The notes below the pieces were generated by a model. It worked only from the letters and a program-made list of their open reading frames with translations. It made no database searches and was not told where the DNA came from. A stretch of 64,000 bases of DNA from Isoetes taiwanensis. Its lineage: Eukaryota; Streptophyta; Lycopodiopsida; Isoetales; Isoetaceae. The stretch spans positions 18,151,710-18,215,709 of the forward strand of contig JAJEKV010000021.1 of NCBI GenBank assembly GCA_021234155.1, written 5' to 3'. Shown in pieces: positions 1 to 13,414 of this stretch. A program made the position numbers and the translations under genes. How positions within the stretch are numbered: position 1 is the first letter of the stretch; every line of letters starts with the position of its first letter.

Positions 1-696
1 CAAAAAGGCGAGGAACAACATGAATCTTTAATATTAAGATTGTTAGGTTCAGAGATCTAATATACATATCCAAAACTGTTGTTTTGAAGTTGAATATCCA
101 TTTGAGTGAACAACGTTTCAGTTCAACTATGCTTATAAATGATGTTTCATTCGCAGGTTTGCCTGGAAGGAAATATTATAGAAAAGTCATATCTCAAAAG
201 TCTAACAGATGGAAGTCAACCCTCAGGGGATCAAATTCCATGGGAGATATTCCAGCAATTTCAAGATTCTAAATTCTCCAAGTTCTCTAGTGCTCAGATC
301 ATGAGAATAGCTGTACATCCAACCATATGAGGGTATCTAAAAACTCGTTCTGTTTTGTTTTTAGTTTTGCTTGTATGCATCAGTGCTTCAGACGCAATAA
401 CATACACACATTTGGTCTTAAGAAGTCCTTTTCATTTTTAAAAGTTTCATAATATTGTTACAGTCAATTGCAATTAGCCCACTGCTCTTAGGTTTATTAA
501 GCATGTGACCTTGGGGATTTGGTTTCAATCAAGTGGGATTTTGTCAAGGGAATAATCCATTACCTTGGCCTTTTCATTAGCAGTGTTGATTTAAGATAAG
601 ACATGCATACACAAAGAAATGTCGGTTATGCTTGCAAAGTTCCTTGTTCTGTTGGTGGCATGTACATGTTCTTTTGTTTGAGCTATATATTTACCC

Positions 697-1215
697 CTAT
701 AGATCCGCTGCAGTTGACATGCTTGTCAGGTAAATGGAAAGAGGATCAGCTGCCAATGCAGCTACCGCTGGCAACGCAATGAGAGCAATTTCTGACCCTA
801 ACGCATCTCTTTGAAACACATCCCTGCATAACAAATAGATCATAAGTGCTACTGCTGAAACAATCTTTAGTCATCACATACAAAAATTTCAAGAACCTCA
901 AAGCACATTAATAGGCAAAGAACACGTATTTTAATGGTCAATTTGCTCCTTGACATCCCAAATGTGCTCGTTTCTTTCAGGACAATGTAAACATGATTTC
1001 ATATTGTAGGAACATACCTAAAAGATTTTATGAAGCCTTCAAAAGCACGCTTTTCTACATCTGATCTGAGCAGCGGATGCTCATAATCTTCCTGGTCGAT
1101 CTGGGATGACATCATTACTCTTATGCTTGAATATTCTCTTTCGTCCATGGTTTTGTGAGCGCCTCGCAATACCTCCTTTATTGCCTGACACTTGTGCTGC
1201 CGGTTAAGCAATACC
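697..1215 (-). pseudogene. MATE-family transporter, N-terminal fragment
   Basis: Two exons on the minus strand have consensus splice sites. Exon 1215-1018 opens after a CAG acceptor and ends at AG|GTATG; exon 823-697 opens after GCAG in the matching phase. The first encodes a charged stretch (SFRDVFQ follows across the junction). The second carries LGSEIALIALPAVAALAADP, the entry of the first membrane helix of plastid-type MATE (DTX44-like) transporters, which normally continues with a 'SLVDTAF.G' helix end. Here it runs into unrelated residues and a stop at 697-699, so the remaining helices are absent. Family knowledge suggests an H+-coupled organic-anion or toxin exporter, but this copy cannot be functional. 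The assignment rests on one helix and an upstream exon, so it is moderate at best. Confidence 0.42.
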
Positions 1216-3140
1216 CTGGAACAAAGCAGTGATGATTTGCATTTAAGAAAATGTCTCCTTCCAAGTCCAGAGGCAGTAATGCGAGATGCAAACTACTGAA
1301 GGCAGATTGATCCAATTTTATGGGGCCGTCTATGTACAAAACTCATAAATGAGCAATGAAATGCATGCTGACACGCTATTTAGAGCAGCAAAGATTTTTG
1401 ATAGAAGAAATGATATCCGTGATCTTCTGTATAGGTCTAGGGAATAGATGGATGAGCATGAATGTACTGATGTCCTGTAAATTGTGCCATGGGCATCTCT
1501 ATTGGAAGAAGAACTCAGCCACGGTCAAATTTGCAAACATAACACCACAGTGAGGAAGCTTGATTACGTTGGAGTTTCTTACAATCTGACACAATTATTA
1601 CACGGTCGGGGCAGATTCATGATAATTTTTCGCACCATTTGGAAGAATTACTTTCGGAGCTTGAAATAGAGCCTGAATTGGGGACCCTGGTCACTGGTGG
1701 ATGAATCGGGGGAGGAGTTTTCGTTTCAGACTTCCGGCAGGTTCGTACAGACAAAAATTTAGGCGAAAAAAAAAACTCAGAATCGAGCAAACACACAGCT
1801 TTGCTTCAGACAGAAAAAACTCGATCTGAGCCAGCCATTGCACAATTTTGTTTTGTTTCACATAAGCATCTGCATAGAGACTGTACCTAATGCACCTTTC
1901 TGTTTTTTTTTTTTGCATCTGCATCTGCATTTTAGAGCATTTATTACCAAGAATTTCTATTGCCTCAAAGCTCGTAAGCACCGAAGAGAATAGCTCCGGA
2001 TTAGTATACGTATTAGTAAGAGCTACGTATTAGAAAGAGCTACGTAGCTCTTTCTTACTGTTTTTTAGATGGGCTATAATAAATCGTCCATCAGATGATC
2101 CGGATTTGACTTTGAGAGCTGCCATAGCCTGCAGAAGAATGCGGACCAGTTCTGTGCTCCCAAATCGTATCAAAGAGGAAAAACAGAGTATTTTTGGGAA
2201 AAAACAGAGCATATCGCAGCAAAAACAGGGGATTTAAGTGCAGAAATAGAGGATTTTTGTGCCCAAACAGATTGAATCTGTCAATCTAGTAGCTTTTAAG
2301 CAAGAAATTCAAAAATCCATTTGCAGGGAAGAGCCGGCAAGGCATTACAGAGGCGTTAGGAGAAGACAGAAAGCTCTTGACTTCATAGCTAGGCTGATAT
2401 TTTCCCCATGCATGTACTAAATATTGAACTTCTTTTTATTCTAATGTCAAATGCATATGAATGATATGAGAATGCTGCATAGGACAGTTGCAGAAAATGA
2501 AGCATTCACAACTGCTCTACAATTGTATATGAACCATATGAGAATGATGCATACTTGCGGAAACCGAAGCATTAACAACTGACCTGTGATTATTATAGCA
2601 TTCTGGCAGCCCCACATAAACCACTTTAGTCCTTTAAGAGTTTCCTGTTGAACTTTGAATATTCTGCAAAAGTTTCTGCAAAAGTATACATAGGATCTTA
2701 CTATCTACACATTTTGCTGTTTCCTATATGTGGAGTTGGGAAGTTTCAATTTGTGAGACCACTTGCATTACTGTATATTTCTATATCCCAATGTCTTGCA
2801 ACTCAACTTTCATGGTCCTTCAAAGAATAAGCTCCTAGGAGTTTCCAGTATCCCTGGAGGCCATGATTGCACCAAAGGATTTTCCGACTTCCAGTTCAAA
2901 GCTACTCTTTGTTGTATAATGGTGAACACTATAGCTATAGAAAGGCACTCAGTTTGACAGGTCCATTGCATTTTATGAACATCCAAGTCAATTTGAATGT
3001 CGTGGTGGAATTGTGTTTACAGCTGGAATACATTCCATTGGATGATGGCAAAAAGACTCCCATAATCTATGTTTCTCTATCATCTTGCATTGGACTTTGA
3101 GACCTTGTGTCCAGAAGTTTATGATGTTTTGGTTTCATAC
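1216..3140. other. Intergenic or intronic, no gene recognised
   Basis: AT-rich sequence with several ORFs of 60-96 codons on both strands, none with a recognisable domain. It lies between two minus-strand exon groups and could hold intron sequence, but I see no exon that links them. Confidence 0.5.
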
Positions 3141-4036
3141 CTAACATGACAGCAACTTCATAGATTCCCCCCCATTTTTCAAATGCTCGAGCAAGATCGT
3201 AACGTCCTGTAAAGTGAAAATCGGCAACTTGGACCACATTGTTCTATCTTGAAATCACTTGTGAACATCATAATCCAAAACGACTGCATGCTCATTACTT
3301 AAACTCTAAATATAAATGTGTGCAGGAATTGAAGTCAAGTTAAGCTAATGCAGGCATGAAGCTAATCTATGGCGAGACATGCGCTCCCCACTTAAAGATG
3401 TAAGCAGTGGAAAGATGCATCACCATGGGAGAACTTAACACACAACAAAATGACATACCCTTCTTCTCCAAAATCCTTCTGCTCGGCATTTGTGATGGGT
3501 CCTTACCATTACTTGTTTGGAAATCATGAAGCTGCATTTGAGGTTACATTAATAATTAGTAAACTCGCAGAGTGTATAGCCATCAACAATAGATATGAGG
3601 CAATAACAAGGTTTTAAATGCAGAATGAGAAAAGGGACAAACCTCCTTTCTGATATTTTCTAAACTATTCCAATATCCTTTGGGCTTTCTTTGCTTATAT
3701 GATAGACGAATCCCTAAACGATCTGCAACCGCTTGAAACCCACCCATTCGTGAAATTGCCTTTTCCAAATCAACAGGGCTTTTTTTTTCGGAGGTCGCTT
3801 CGCACTGGCATGTATCCAGATTCTCCATGTTCTTCAATGAATTTTCATAACTCGTTTTCTAGGACATCAAAATCTTTCTGGAGGCCCTTTACTGGATCTC
3901 TTTTCTTCTTGACAGTTTCTCGCTTAAGCTCATCCTTTGCTGGATTAACCTGATGTGGGGCAGTATTCAGTACATCCTGTGGAGATATTTCAGAGTCCTT
4001 ATCTGAAGTCATTTCCTTTTCATCTGAAATTGTGTG
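3141..4036 (-). pseudogene. Plant protein with repeated GRYDLA/GYW modules, broken
   Basis: Three exons join in phase on the minus strand: 4036-3643, 3531-3459 and 3206-3141, each with GT donor and AG acceptor. They encode two copies of one module: 'MP.R..L.KKGR.DL..A......GG...VA..LG', followed in the first copy by RKPKGYWNSLENIRKEV. I recall such modules from plant, often organelle-targeted, proteins but cannot name the gene. The first exon has a lysine-rich acidic lead-in. It contains an in-frame TGA just before KFIEEHGE, and a one-base frameshift at the run of nine A (T on the plus strand, near 3780-3788) between RSDLRKK and the continuing frame. The third exon ends at a good donor but no fourth exon was found. 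Either a decayed fragment or a gene hit by homopolymer errors. Confidence 0.55.
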
Positions 4037-6050
4037 CTGCAGACCCTTCTGGCGATTTCTAACTCATCACGGATTGCCGCATGCCCTTATGGTGAAAAAA
4101 ATACCATAGCTGTTTTCCTTTTGCTTCGCTCTGCTCAACCCGTCGTCTGCTCCTCCATCAAGTATAAATGCTTACATATCTGGCTATGGTGTCGTTTGAT
4201 CCTCTGTCGGAAGGAAAAGCACGAGCCGTGGCTATGGCACTGCCAGCATATACGGTGGAGATCTCCTCGACCATCTCACCGAAAACGTGGCTTCTCAACA
4301 ATGATATAGATTGCGGCGGAGAAAAAATGAGGAGAGAAAAAAAAAAAAAAAAGAAGAATAAGAAGCTCGATTATATATGTGTAGATTATTTTCATTGCAT
4401 TGAATTGAAGCTTTCTGTGAATGGTTTGGTGAAGTGAAGCAATTTTGATACTATGGAATCACAGAGGGCAACGACAAGGTTGGCATGAAGAAAGCTTTGA
4501 TGTTTTAATATAGGGGTCATCCTCCTAAGGGAATTATAAACAATTCTCTTCATAGTTCTATAGAGGGCAAGCCTTTGTTGCATGTAGGGGGCAACGTGCG
4601 GGGTGGAGGGGAGATGATATATAAAAAGCCTAGATTCATTTGGGAGAACATAAGCCATTGAATATTCGACAATATCATATCTTGGGGGGATTTAGGGTCA
4701 AAATCCAATGCTCTGTTAGTTTATGCCCTGGATTTGTGCATGAAGTTGTGCGATTCACTGCTTATTAAAAAAAAAAACATGTTGAGAAAAGCAAAAGCTT
4801 TGTTGATGACAGCATTTGAGAGCAGGTACTGGGGAGCTTTTGTTCTCTTATTTGTGTTTAGGTTGGTCTTAGCAGAGCATCCTTTATGCTATGGTGAGGC
4901 GGATAAATATGTTGTAGCCTTCATCATTGTGCTTCAGCTTATGTGTAAGAGGGTATGTATATTCAAAGCTTGCCTAGCATTACCCTGCATAGATTTCTCG
5001 GCCACTAGAGGTAATAAAAAAAAAAGTGTGTGCTGGTTGCATGAGTTTTACAAAGCTGATATCAAATTTGGTAAGTTGTTAAAATATTGTAAGATGTGCC
5101 TCGTGTTCATAATTTTCAAACTAGAAGATGTTCGTGTGGATATTAGTTTTCTTAATTAACTACACTAGCATTAATTTTCACTATTTCCTAGCTATCTGCA
5201 TATACTATTAGGGTTAAGGAAGCACCACTATCCTTTTGCATTGAAGTATGTCTGTTGTAATTACTAGCCCTAGATTTGTCTGCAGATATGAATTCGAACA
5301 ATATTTTTAAGGTATCCTGGAATGTGCTCAATGCAGAATCCTCTTTCATTACCGCAGAACTACAAACTTAGACCTAATCTATTTCCACAGTATTTTTTGT
5401 CACAACAAACTCAACTATTGTATAACCTTCTTTAATAAGCAATAGGCACTCCCCTATTTTGACATTTCTACAACCATATAAAAAATTGTCATTCGTTAAC
5501 TCATTCTTGTAGTCCATGTGCCATTGTTCTTGTAATCTCCTCTTCCTCCTTCCATTTCCAAGGTCACGGGTTCAACATCTCGTTGTGAAAGTGGTCATGA
5601 TCATTGTAAAGTTAGTGGAGGAGGGACCCACAGTCATGTGCAGTGATGCGTCCAGGTTCCATTTGGGCGTGTGTCCCATAAGTTTGGGCTTCTAGTGGAC
5701 ATTAAAAAATGTATCTATCTATTGTATAAAACTTCCTGACATATTTAGTTTCTTATCTTCAATTTACTAATGGCATTTCAATGCCCCAAGTAAAAGCAAG
5801 AGTAGCCTATATTAGTGCTCCTCATGAGACTATAAAAATAACAAACTCCAAGTGTGAGGCACAAAAACACATATATGAAAGTAAATGCACTAGTTTTCAA
5901 TTAAATTCATGCGTGCTAGCAATTACTAATCTTGCAATTTCTTAAAATACAAACCATTGGAACAAAGAATTATATTGCATGTTTTGAATAACACATTCAA
6001 ATTCACACATCTTATGTCTAGAACACAAATGAGAGAATAGACAATATTTA
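4037..6050. other. Intergenic, no supported gene
   Basis: Includes a 141-codon plus-strand ORF (4734-5159) with no recognisable domain, poly-A interruptions and biased, hydrophobic composition; I do not call it a gene. The possible SINE at 5550-5720 is listed separately. Confidence 0.5.
5550..5720 (+). repeat. Possible SINE-derived repeat (B-box-like motif)
   Basis: Contains CACGGGTTCAACATCTC, close to the internal RNA polymerase III B box (GGTTCRANNC), then about 130 bp and a terminal run resembling 'AAAAAATGTATCTATCTATTG'-type tails. No clear A box was found upstream and no target duplication is visible. Weak support. Confidence 0.28.
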
Positions 6051-6052
6051 AT

Positions 6053-6100
6053 AATACAAGAAATTTATCGCGACGGTCAAGGCTGTCGCGAACATTTCTT
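6053..6100 (+). mobile_element. CACTA-like terminal remnant
   Basis: TACAAGAAATTTATCGCGAC followed by a GTCGCG copy in inverted orientation resembles the ends of plant CACTA transposons (CACTACAAGAAA with CGACGG/CCGTCG subterminal hairpins). The first bases are altered and no matching opposite end was located. Confidence 0.3.
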
Positions 6101-7883
6101 TATGTTCCAAACATTTGATATTGAACCAACTATTATCCAATATTTAACAATGAAATGCTTGCTTCATGATGAACGTGTAGTATGGAAGATGTGGTTGTCA
6201 CCATGGTAGCCCTTTCTCCCGCCACATGTTTCCCAAGTCATCCATGTCTTGTTCACTAGAAGATGCATATCTTACAAAGATTGTAAGGCAAGGGAATGAA
6301 TGGTATCATATAAATTTGATTGTACAATACTAACACATTTGCTTTTCCTTTCGTTCATACCTTTCCCAAGTCATTCATGTCTTGCCCACTAGAAGAGGTA
6401 CAGGGAATGAATGATACTATATAATGATAATTTTGGTTGTATAATACTAACATTATTACCTGATAAGGTAATTACAAATGCAAGGTGTGAACAACTATCT
6501 ACCGTAAGCATTCACAACTGCACGGTTGTGATCGTTATAACCATTCACAACTTGAAAACAACATTGAATTACTAGGTACTTCCAACAAAATCATGTTACC
6601 TAGTTTTATAAACCTAGGCACATAGTTGTCGGAAGACAATACAGAGATATGAGATTGACAACATGTGAACAAATCAATTAATATAGAAGTCATAAATCGT
6701 CATAAATGTGTGAACTAATTCAGATAGTTAACCAAATTATCTGAACTATCTATATTGTAGATTGGTTTTCATAGATATTGCGGATCATAAACTAGAATGG
6801 ATTCCAAAAAAAATGAAATATGAATTTATTCCAGCCTGATCCTGTTTGTCATATGTTGTAAGAAGACCTAGCTATTGTCACTGGAAAGAATTAAATTGAT
6901 CCGCTATATTACCATTGATAGTAGTAAGATGATCTGTTGCTATCTTTAGGCTTTGTACGTTTAGTGCACCATGGAAACAGTGAAAACCAAAGGCATTACA
7001 ACTCTAATCTGAAGCATACACATGTATAGAGAATATGTTGGCATACAATTCTTATATGACATGCCACTATAGTTTATCAAAATATGGTTATGAACAAAAG
7101 CAATTTGATGAAAATTTTGACATGCACAAAGAGTACCTGGAACTCTTTAACAATGGACAATGCAACACTCATATTCTTGTATGAACATTAACATATAGGC
7201 CCATCTCCGTACCTCTAAAATTCTTTCTGAGAGGTGTTCCAGACCTATTTTGGAAATTGATTGCCACATTGAAAGAGGTAACATAAAGTCTTATGCTTGC
7301 AAGATTCTTCCAATGCTAGAACAAAAAATCTTGCAATTCAGATAAACATATCGAGAGCTTGGTAAAGTCTAAGTGATGTTAGTGCACTCCTTTTGCAATT
7401 CTCCTAGCTACAAAGCTACTTGGTGTAATGCTCTGAGTTCAAGCGATTAATTGAAGTCAGGTTCGGAATCTTAGTCCTATGCTATTTCTTAGCATAGTTT
7501 GTTTCAGCCCATATAAAATATGAAGCTTGTCAACCTACTGCAATTAGATTTTGAATGCAATCTAATTCTGAGCCATCATTTGCACGCACACCATAGCTGC
7601 ATGTGCATAGAATTCTAAATTCAGAAACTTTACCACCATTTTTTCTTACCTTCATGCTTTAGCTATCACACTCATGCAGAAAGAGAAAACAAAGGAAAAA
7701 CACAGTCTGATGGCAACAGCTCAAGAATCCCCAATCTGCAAAATATAAATGAATGTAGAAGAAAAAATAAGTGAACATACCAAATGGGTACTATAAGAGA
7801 GATCACCTATCTTCTCCAAATGGACAGGTATTATAGAGGAGGGTAGCTCCTATTCCACGCTGGATCCTCCCTTGATGTAGCAA
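6101..7883. other. Intergenic, nothing recognised
   Basis: AT-rich sequence without an ORF above 60 codons and without splice-bounded exons, inverted ends or tandem repeats that I could support. Confidence 0.5.
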
Positions 7884-9740
7884 TTATAGCTGAATAGTTG
7901 GATCACTTACCACTGCTTCAGTTGCTTTCCCGCTAGTCGCGTTGAGCCAATGACACCTAAAGAAGGAATAAAAACCTTCCAAGGTCCCAACTCTGACCAG
8001 TTCTCTATTATATCTCACACCTTTTTGTCTATGGTGTGATAGAGCCATCAGTGCCACTTCCTGGTTGAAGAAATTTTTCAACTTTTCTATGCAGATTCCA
8101 AAACCCCCATAAGTAACATCACAACGGTGTTTCTAAATTACTCAAATTGCAATGTTAACTAGCGAAGCTTCAATGCAGTTTTTGTCCGAGACCCTTATCA
8201 CTCCGGGCCAGGCTAATTGATGCATGGATAAGCCAATAATGGGACTTACCCAGTGCCAAAATCCCATAATCTTTGGGCAGAAGAAGACGTGACCAATAGA
8301 TTCCCGAACTTGACAGCCAAGCAGACAGTTATCATCTCTTATAATACCCCTGTTATAGAGGTTCTCTTTTGTACTCAACCCCTCTTGGAGAGCCATCCAT
8401 CTAAAAAACTGGATCTTCTTGGAGCATAGCGATTTCTAAATGTTGGCTAATACTGCTTTAGCTTCCATATTACTTAATCCGAGCGTAATCTCAGCTTTTA
8501 ATGGAATATCCTGGCCAAGACTTTGGTATATTTTTCCCACACTATAGTGCATATGGCCCCGAGTAGCCAGCTTTCATGTGCTCCTATAACCCCTGACAGT
8601 GCTAACACATTGGTGAGTCTTACCAGGATCTCTTTTAACAGTGTACTTTCCTTTTGAACTTGGTCCAACAAGTTCATCTACTATTCTCCCAGAGTTGATG
8701 TAACTGTGTAATTCCTGAGATCCTCCATTTAATGAAAATACGAGGGTGAGACGGCCTAAGGGAAAGCCCCGCATATTCCAAATGTTCGTATTCCAAAAAA
8801 TACTGAACTCACCTGCCTCCTTGGGTGGAATCATGGGGTAAGGGTGTGATGCACTTCTTTCCATGCCAGAGGAATTTTCCTCATCACTGGGGATGTCCCA
8901 GGAGTAGGTTTGAATTTATAGAAAAAAGCCCCCAGCTTTTTTCTCCCGTGGGAGGGAGGGCTTACCTTGTAATCTGCCTTGTTCCAGCCAATATGATACA
9001 AATTTCAGTACTGGAGACACCTCACCCCCCTGTAGAGCTCTCTAGACAAATTTGGCTGCTAGGGCTTAAGCTTCTATAAGAGGATCTTTGCAGCCCAATC
9101 CCCCATCCTGTTTGTCACGATATAGCTCATTCCAAGCCACTTTGGCCATACCTCCTTAGATGAATTTTTTGATGATCACCTATACTTGATTATATATTTC
9201 CTTCTGTGACACCAAGACCGAGGAGTAGTATATATGAGAGGTAGCCAGGACTGCATTGGCCACAGTGACTCTCCCCGAAGTTGCTAAGGCTTTAGAAGAC
9301 CACATGCATGTCGTTTCCTTAAGCTTGTCCAAAATAGGGGCCCACAGACCTTTCATAGAGTCAGATAGGACCAGAGGGAGATTAAGGAGCTTAACTCACT
9401 CCCCAGCTCGTATCACCGAGAAACCTAGGTCTCTGGCTCACGGATCAATATCATTGTCTAGTGCCCAAAGAATAGAACATTTGTTGGCATTGAGGCCTAT
9501 CCCTGATATTATCTCATCAAGAAAGGAGGATATGCCGAAATGACTGGAAACTATTATCATCAAACCTGAGGAACATGAAAGTGTCGTCCGCATACTGCAT
9601 GATTGTCAACTTCTTTGTTCCGTCAGGGAAAGCCAGTCTCTCCAAGTTTCCTTCTTACTTTGTATTTGCAATGGACTGGCACAGTGGCAATCCTTCTGCA
9701 GGTACACTCGCAGGCAGGAGAATCCAGTGTGGTGGACTAC
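7884..9740 (-). mobile_element. Decayed LINE, reverse transcriptase to zf-RVT part
   Basis: Read on the minus strand from 9740 down, the sequence encodes a degenerate LINE ORF2. 'QYADDTFMFL' at about 9570-9600 is the reverse-transcriptase catalytic YADD box. It is followed by the thumb region of L1-type elements (LGFSVI..., a GRVTVANAVL stretch, GGLGCKDP). At 8142-8396 comes the zinc-binding zf-RVT segment (NLYNRG, CLLGC, ESIGHVFFCP). Numerous stops and frameshifts break it throughout. The endonuclease part is missing upstream, so the copy is 5'-truncated or eroded. No poly(A) tail or target duplication was identified at the low-coordinate end. It is not functional. Confidence 0.72.
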
Positions 9741-10978
9741 GTTTGGTCTGGATATGCATATGGTCAATCACTTCTGAGTGGGCACAGATAGTAGAGATGA
9801 AGAGATCGACTCAGACCACCCATCACTTTATCTACAGCTGGCTTGAAAGATTGTTCAAATTCCTTGTGCTGCAGCTCCTCGGACATCTCAGCTGCACTTG
9901 GATTACAAATGCAGAGGCTTATGCCCAGATGCTAACAAATGACGCCGAAAGAATTTTGCAGCTCCTCGTGCTGTCGAGAGGGACAATACTTATTATGGTT
10001 GATCCTATGAGTCTTCACTAGACCCTAGGTCAAGGAGTACACAGATTAGTCTCATTCTTTCATGCATCTGTTGAAAGCTTGCCTCACTATTCGATCAAAC
10101 ATTGATATGCCATCTCATTTAATATTTTATTTGAGATCTAGCAACTTCAAGTATACGAGGCTATAAGCTTGCAGATATTAGAGGTACGTTCATCGATTGT
10201 TTTGTGTACACTACAAGCTTTTTTCTTAACATTCTATTTTCTCTAGTTGCACTTACAACTTTGCTTATAGGCATGAAGATCTTCTCATTCTCGTCGCCAT
10301 TCTCAAAAAGCAAGTGTCAAAAAGACCTTCCATTTTGCACCATTCGCACATGCATGTGTTTTTGTTTTCCTAAAAACCACTTACATTACATTTTGCCTCC
10401 TAGCCCAATTGTGTGTTGACACGTGGCAGCAATTCTTTAAGGAATGTTTGGTAGATTTTGCATTCAATTTTTAGACATTTATCCAAATATTTTAAACATT
10501 TACTCAACATTTTGCCACAGAATGTAATGTAAGTGATTTACAAAAAGTTGGACTTGATGGGAAATATGATATGGAATATTCCAGCATCCAAGAGTTGGAA
10601 AACAATACAACAAAGAGGCATGAAGAGTGGATGCAGTAAAGGCTAAAAGTTCATCAAATATATTAATCGGTGCTGATATTGTCGAAACTAACCTTACATG
10701 AACCAAAACGGATCCAAGCAAATTAGCTGACTCTCATAAAGAGACAGTGCACTGCCGCAATACATGATTCACTTGGGAAAATTTTGCTTCAGCAAAGCAC
10801 GTAATTCACTTAAGCGAATCATGGCTCCAATAATCGCTTCCAGAGCCAATAATCATGTGCTCCAACATACTCAACATCCAGGTTGCTGATGCAAGGTCAG
10901 ATACGACCTTTCCCTTTTTCTCTCCCATAACCATTACAGGGCAATTAATTTACTGGTTAATAAAGCATGAAATGGAGG
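9741..10978. other. Intergenic, downstream of the P450 gene
   Basis: Contains short ORFs only. The final 300 bp before 10979 would hold the P450 3' untranslated region; no unambiguous polyadenylation signal is assigned. Confidence 0.45.
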
Positions 10979-13074
10979 TTATAACCTCTCAAATATCAGG
11001 GGCATGCCATGATGTGGCCTCAAAGTGACCTTGGTGGTTGGATTGTGTATGTAGCTTGGAGAGAGATGAAACTTGAACCTGGACAGAATAATGGCCAATA
11101 CAATCTTTGCCTCCATAACTGCAAATGCTTGGCCGACACAGACACGAGGTCCAGCTACAAAGGGTATGAACGCCATTGGATGCTTGCAAGCATTTGCAAT
11201 CCCATGAGCAAATCGGTTTGGTTTAAACTCATTAACATCGGGACCCCAGAGGGATGGATCATGATGAAGTGCAAGAATTGGGATGGCGACTGTAGTTCCC
11301 TTTGGAATAAACACCTTACCAAGGTCAATGTTTTTCAAAGCACTCCTACTCACAAAAGTTGCTGGAGGATACAGCCTTAAGGTTTCGTGGATCACCATTG
11401 TCACCTACCATTGCCAATATGTAATAAGCATCATCACAATATAATATACTCAACATGGGTACACAGAATTTACAAAAAAATAATAAAAGCTTACAGTTTT
11501 CAACTTCCCAAGTGTTTCGACATCTGGCACAGTTCCATTAAAAACTTCTTGTACTTCATTACGCGAAAGATCTTGCCACATAGGGTACCTTGCTAAAAGC
11601 ATCAAGGCCCATGTTAATAAGGTAGAGGTTGTCTCGTGGCCAGCAAGATAGAATGTCTTGCACTCCTCTATTAACTTCTTATTCCCAAACGTTCCATGAC
11701 TCTTCTCACCAACTGCTGCCTCTGTCAGCATAAGCCCCAATAGATCATTTCCATATCCATCATTACACTGCACTGAGCTTCTCCTTTCTTTAACCATGTT
11801 CCCGAGTATAGAGTTGAGTTGTTTCTTTAGATTCCTTAACTGCAGATTAACAGGAATGGGAATCAACCTGAAAGCAAATGCAACCATGAACGGCCTCCTT
11901 ATAAATCCATAGTAGCAGAAGTATATTAATGTCCTGGTCTATGTAATAGATAACCTCAGCTAAAAGACTTCAATGGAGCTGTATCTGCATCATGATATCT
12001 ATATATGTTTTCAAATACTGATGCTCGGGAAAATGAACATCCTGTTATTGTAACGTATTTAATACTACTGCAAGTAACTTTTAGAGTATATGGTTGGAAT
12101 ATAAAACCCGAATAATGTCATGTGGCCTAGAAGTTAGTTGTAGAAAGAAATACTGATAAGTATCAGCGGTATCTACGTGACAAAATATGTGAGCCTGGTC
12201 CAAAACTCAGGAAAGAAAATTATTAAGCAGGAAGAAAACTCAAAGTAATCTGGCACTTACCTGCCACCAGGAAGCAAATTTAATAGTCTGACCTTCGGCA
12301 TCATCTGTTCTACAGAGTGCATAAGTTGGAAAACCTTCTGTCCTTTCTCATAGCTGCTTCCAAATGCAGTGTGAGATATCACATCTGCAGTCAAGCAATT
12401 CAACTGCTCTAAAACCTCGATTACTGTCTCTGGACCATGTTCCTCAATAGCTAATTCCCATCTTTCTACCATCTGTAAGGTGCAACTGACTATGGTACCC
12501 ACCATTGTCTACACTTACAAACAATGGTTACGATGTATGCTACACTTATAAAGTAGAACTGGATAGAAGTATTTGGTACCTTAAGCTTCTCTGCATGAAA
12601 TGCAGGGGACACAATGCGTCTCCGCTGCGCCCAATCTTCTCCATCTGCTGTTACTAGGCCATCTCCAACAAGTTCCTCTATATATTTCCGCATCAAAGGG
12701 CTTTTGCCAAAGTGGCCAGATTTTTTACAGAGGACGTCCCTTATCATGTCCGGGTCATCTATCAACACCCTTGGCTCATCCCCAAACCATGTCAAATATA
12801 ATTTGCCATACTGTTTGGAGTACAGCTTAAGCTCAGGCATGACATGATCAACAATATCATGTGTAATTTCACTGAAATCCTTCTCACGTTCTTTTGCTCC
12901 TAGATCAAAAATCTGCAACATATTGCCAACTACGGGTAGGGGTGGAGGTCCTTTGATGCCTTGTTGCAAGAAACAAGCTGTGACATATCGAGGCATGAGA
13001 AAATAATGCTTGAAAAAGCTCCATAGCTTCCAAGTAAAGAGAATTGAGAGACCACATAGAATCCATGCGGCCAT
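10979..13074 (-). CDS. Cytochrome P450, CYP72-clan type
   Basis: Four exons: 13074-12580, 12472-12261, 11867-11495 and 11404-10979, all with GT/AG borders and matching phases (0, 2, 0), give about 501 residues, the usual P450 length. The N-terminus is a membrane anchor (ILCGLSILFTWKLW) followed by the proline hinge GPPPLPVVGN. Other marks are the oxygen-activating I-helix AGHETTS, the K-helix ETLR, the FKPNRF box and the heme loop FVAGPRVCVG with its cysteine ligand. These residues predict an ER-bound, NADPH-P450-reductase-dependent monooxygenase. The long HPMAFIPF-to-AKIVLAI stretch resembles the CYP734/735/709 group of the CYP72 clan, which acts on hormones and terpenoids in seed plants; the substrate here is unknown. 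No stop or frameshift was seen. Start: first ATG before the anchor. Confidence 0.9.
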
Positions 13075-13414
13075 GGTGGTTTCCTTGATGCAAGAAGGCA
13101 GATAGGAAACAAAATAAAACTTTTAAAGGCATTCTGGCAATCTCCCTAACCTTCCATTCGCTATCCTCTAGGATGGAAGGAGCTCCTTCCATGGCAGGGG
13201 CCCCGCTGCTTACTCCATTTGATTTCACGAAAGTATTAGTCCTCCGAAAATTTGCAAAGTACAACAGCTATTGAAAGCCAAAATGCGAACCGGAGAACGA
13301 TTTTTTTCCTTCCGGCAGTTTGTGCAATGTGTCTAAATATCAGTGGAATGGGTGCAAAGTTGAATGGAAATTGAAATGGTAAGTTTGAGGTTGAGAATGG
13401 AGAAAACGAAATTA

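Noticed and set aside
4734-5159. 141-codon plus-strand ORF
   Set aside because: Low-complexity lysine runs from poly-A, no domain and no splice or homology support.
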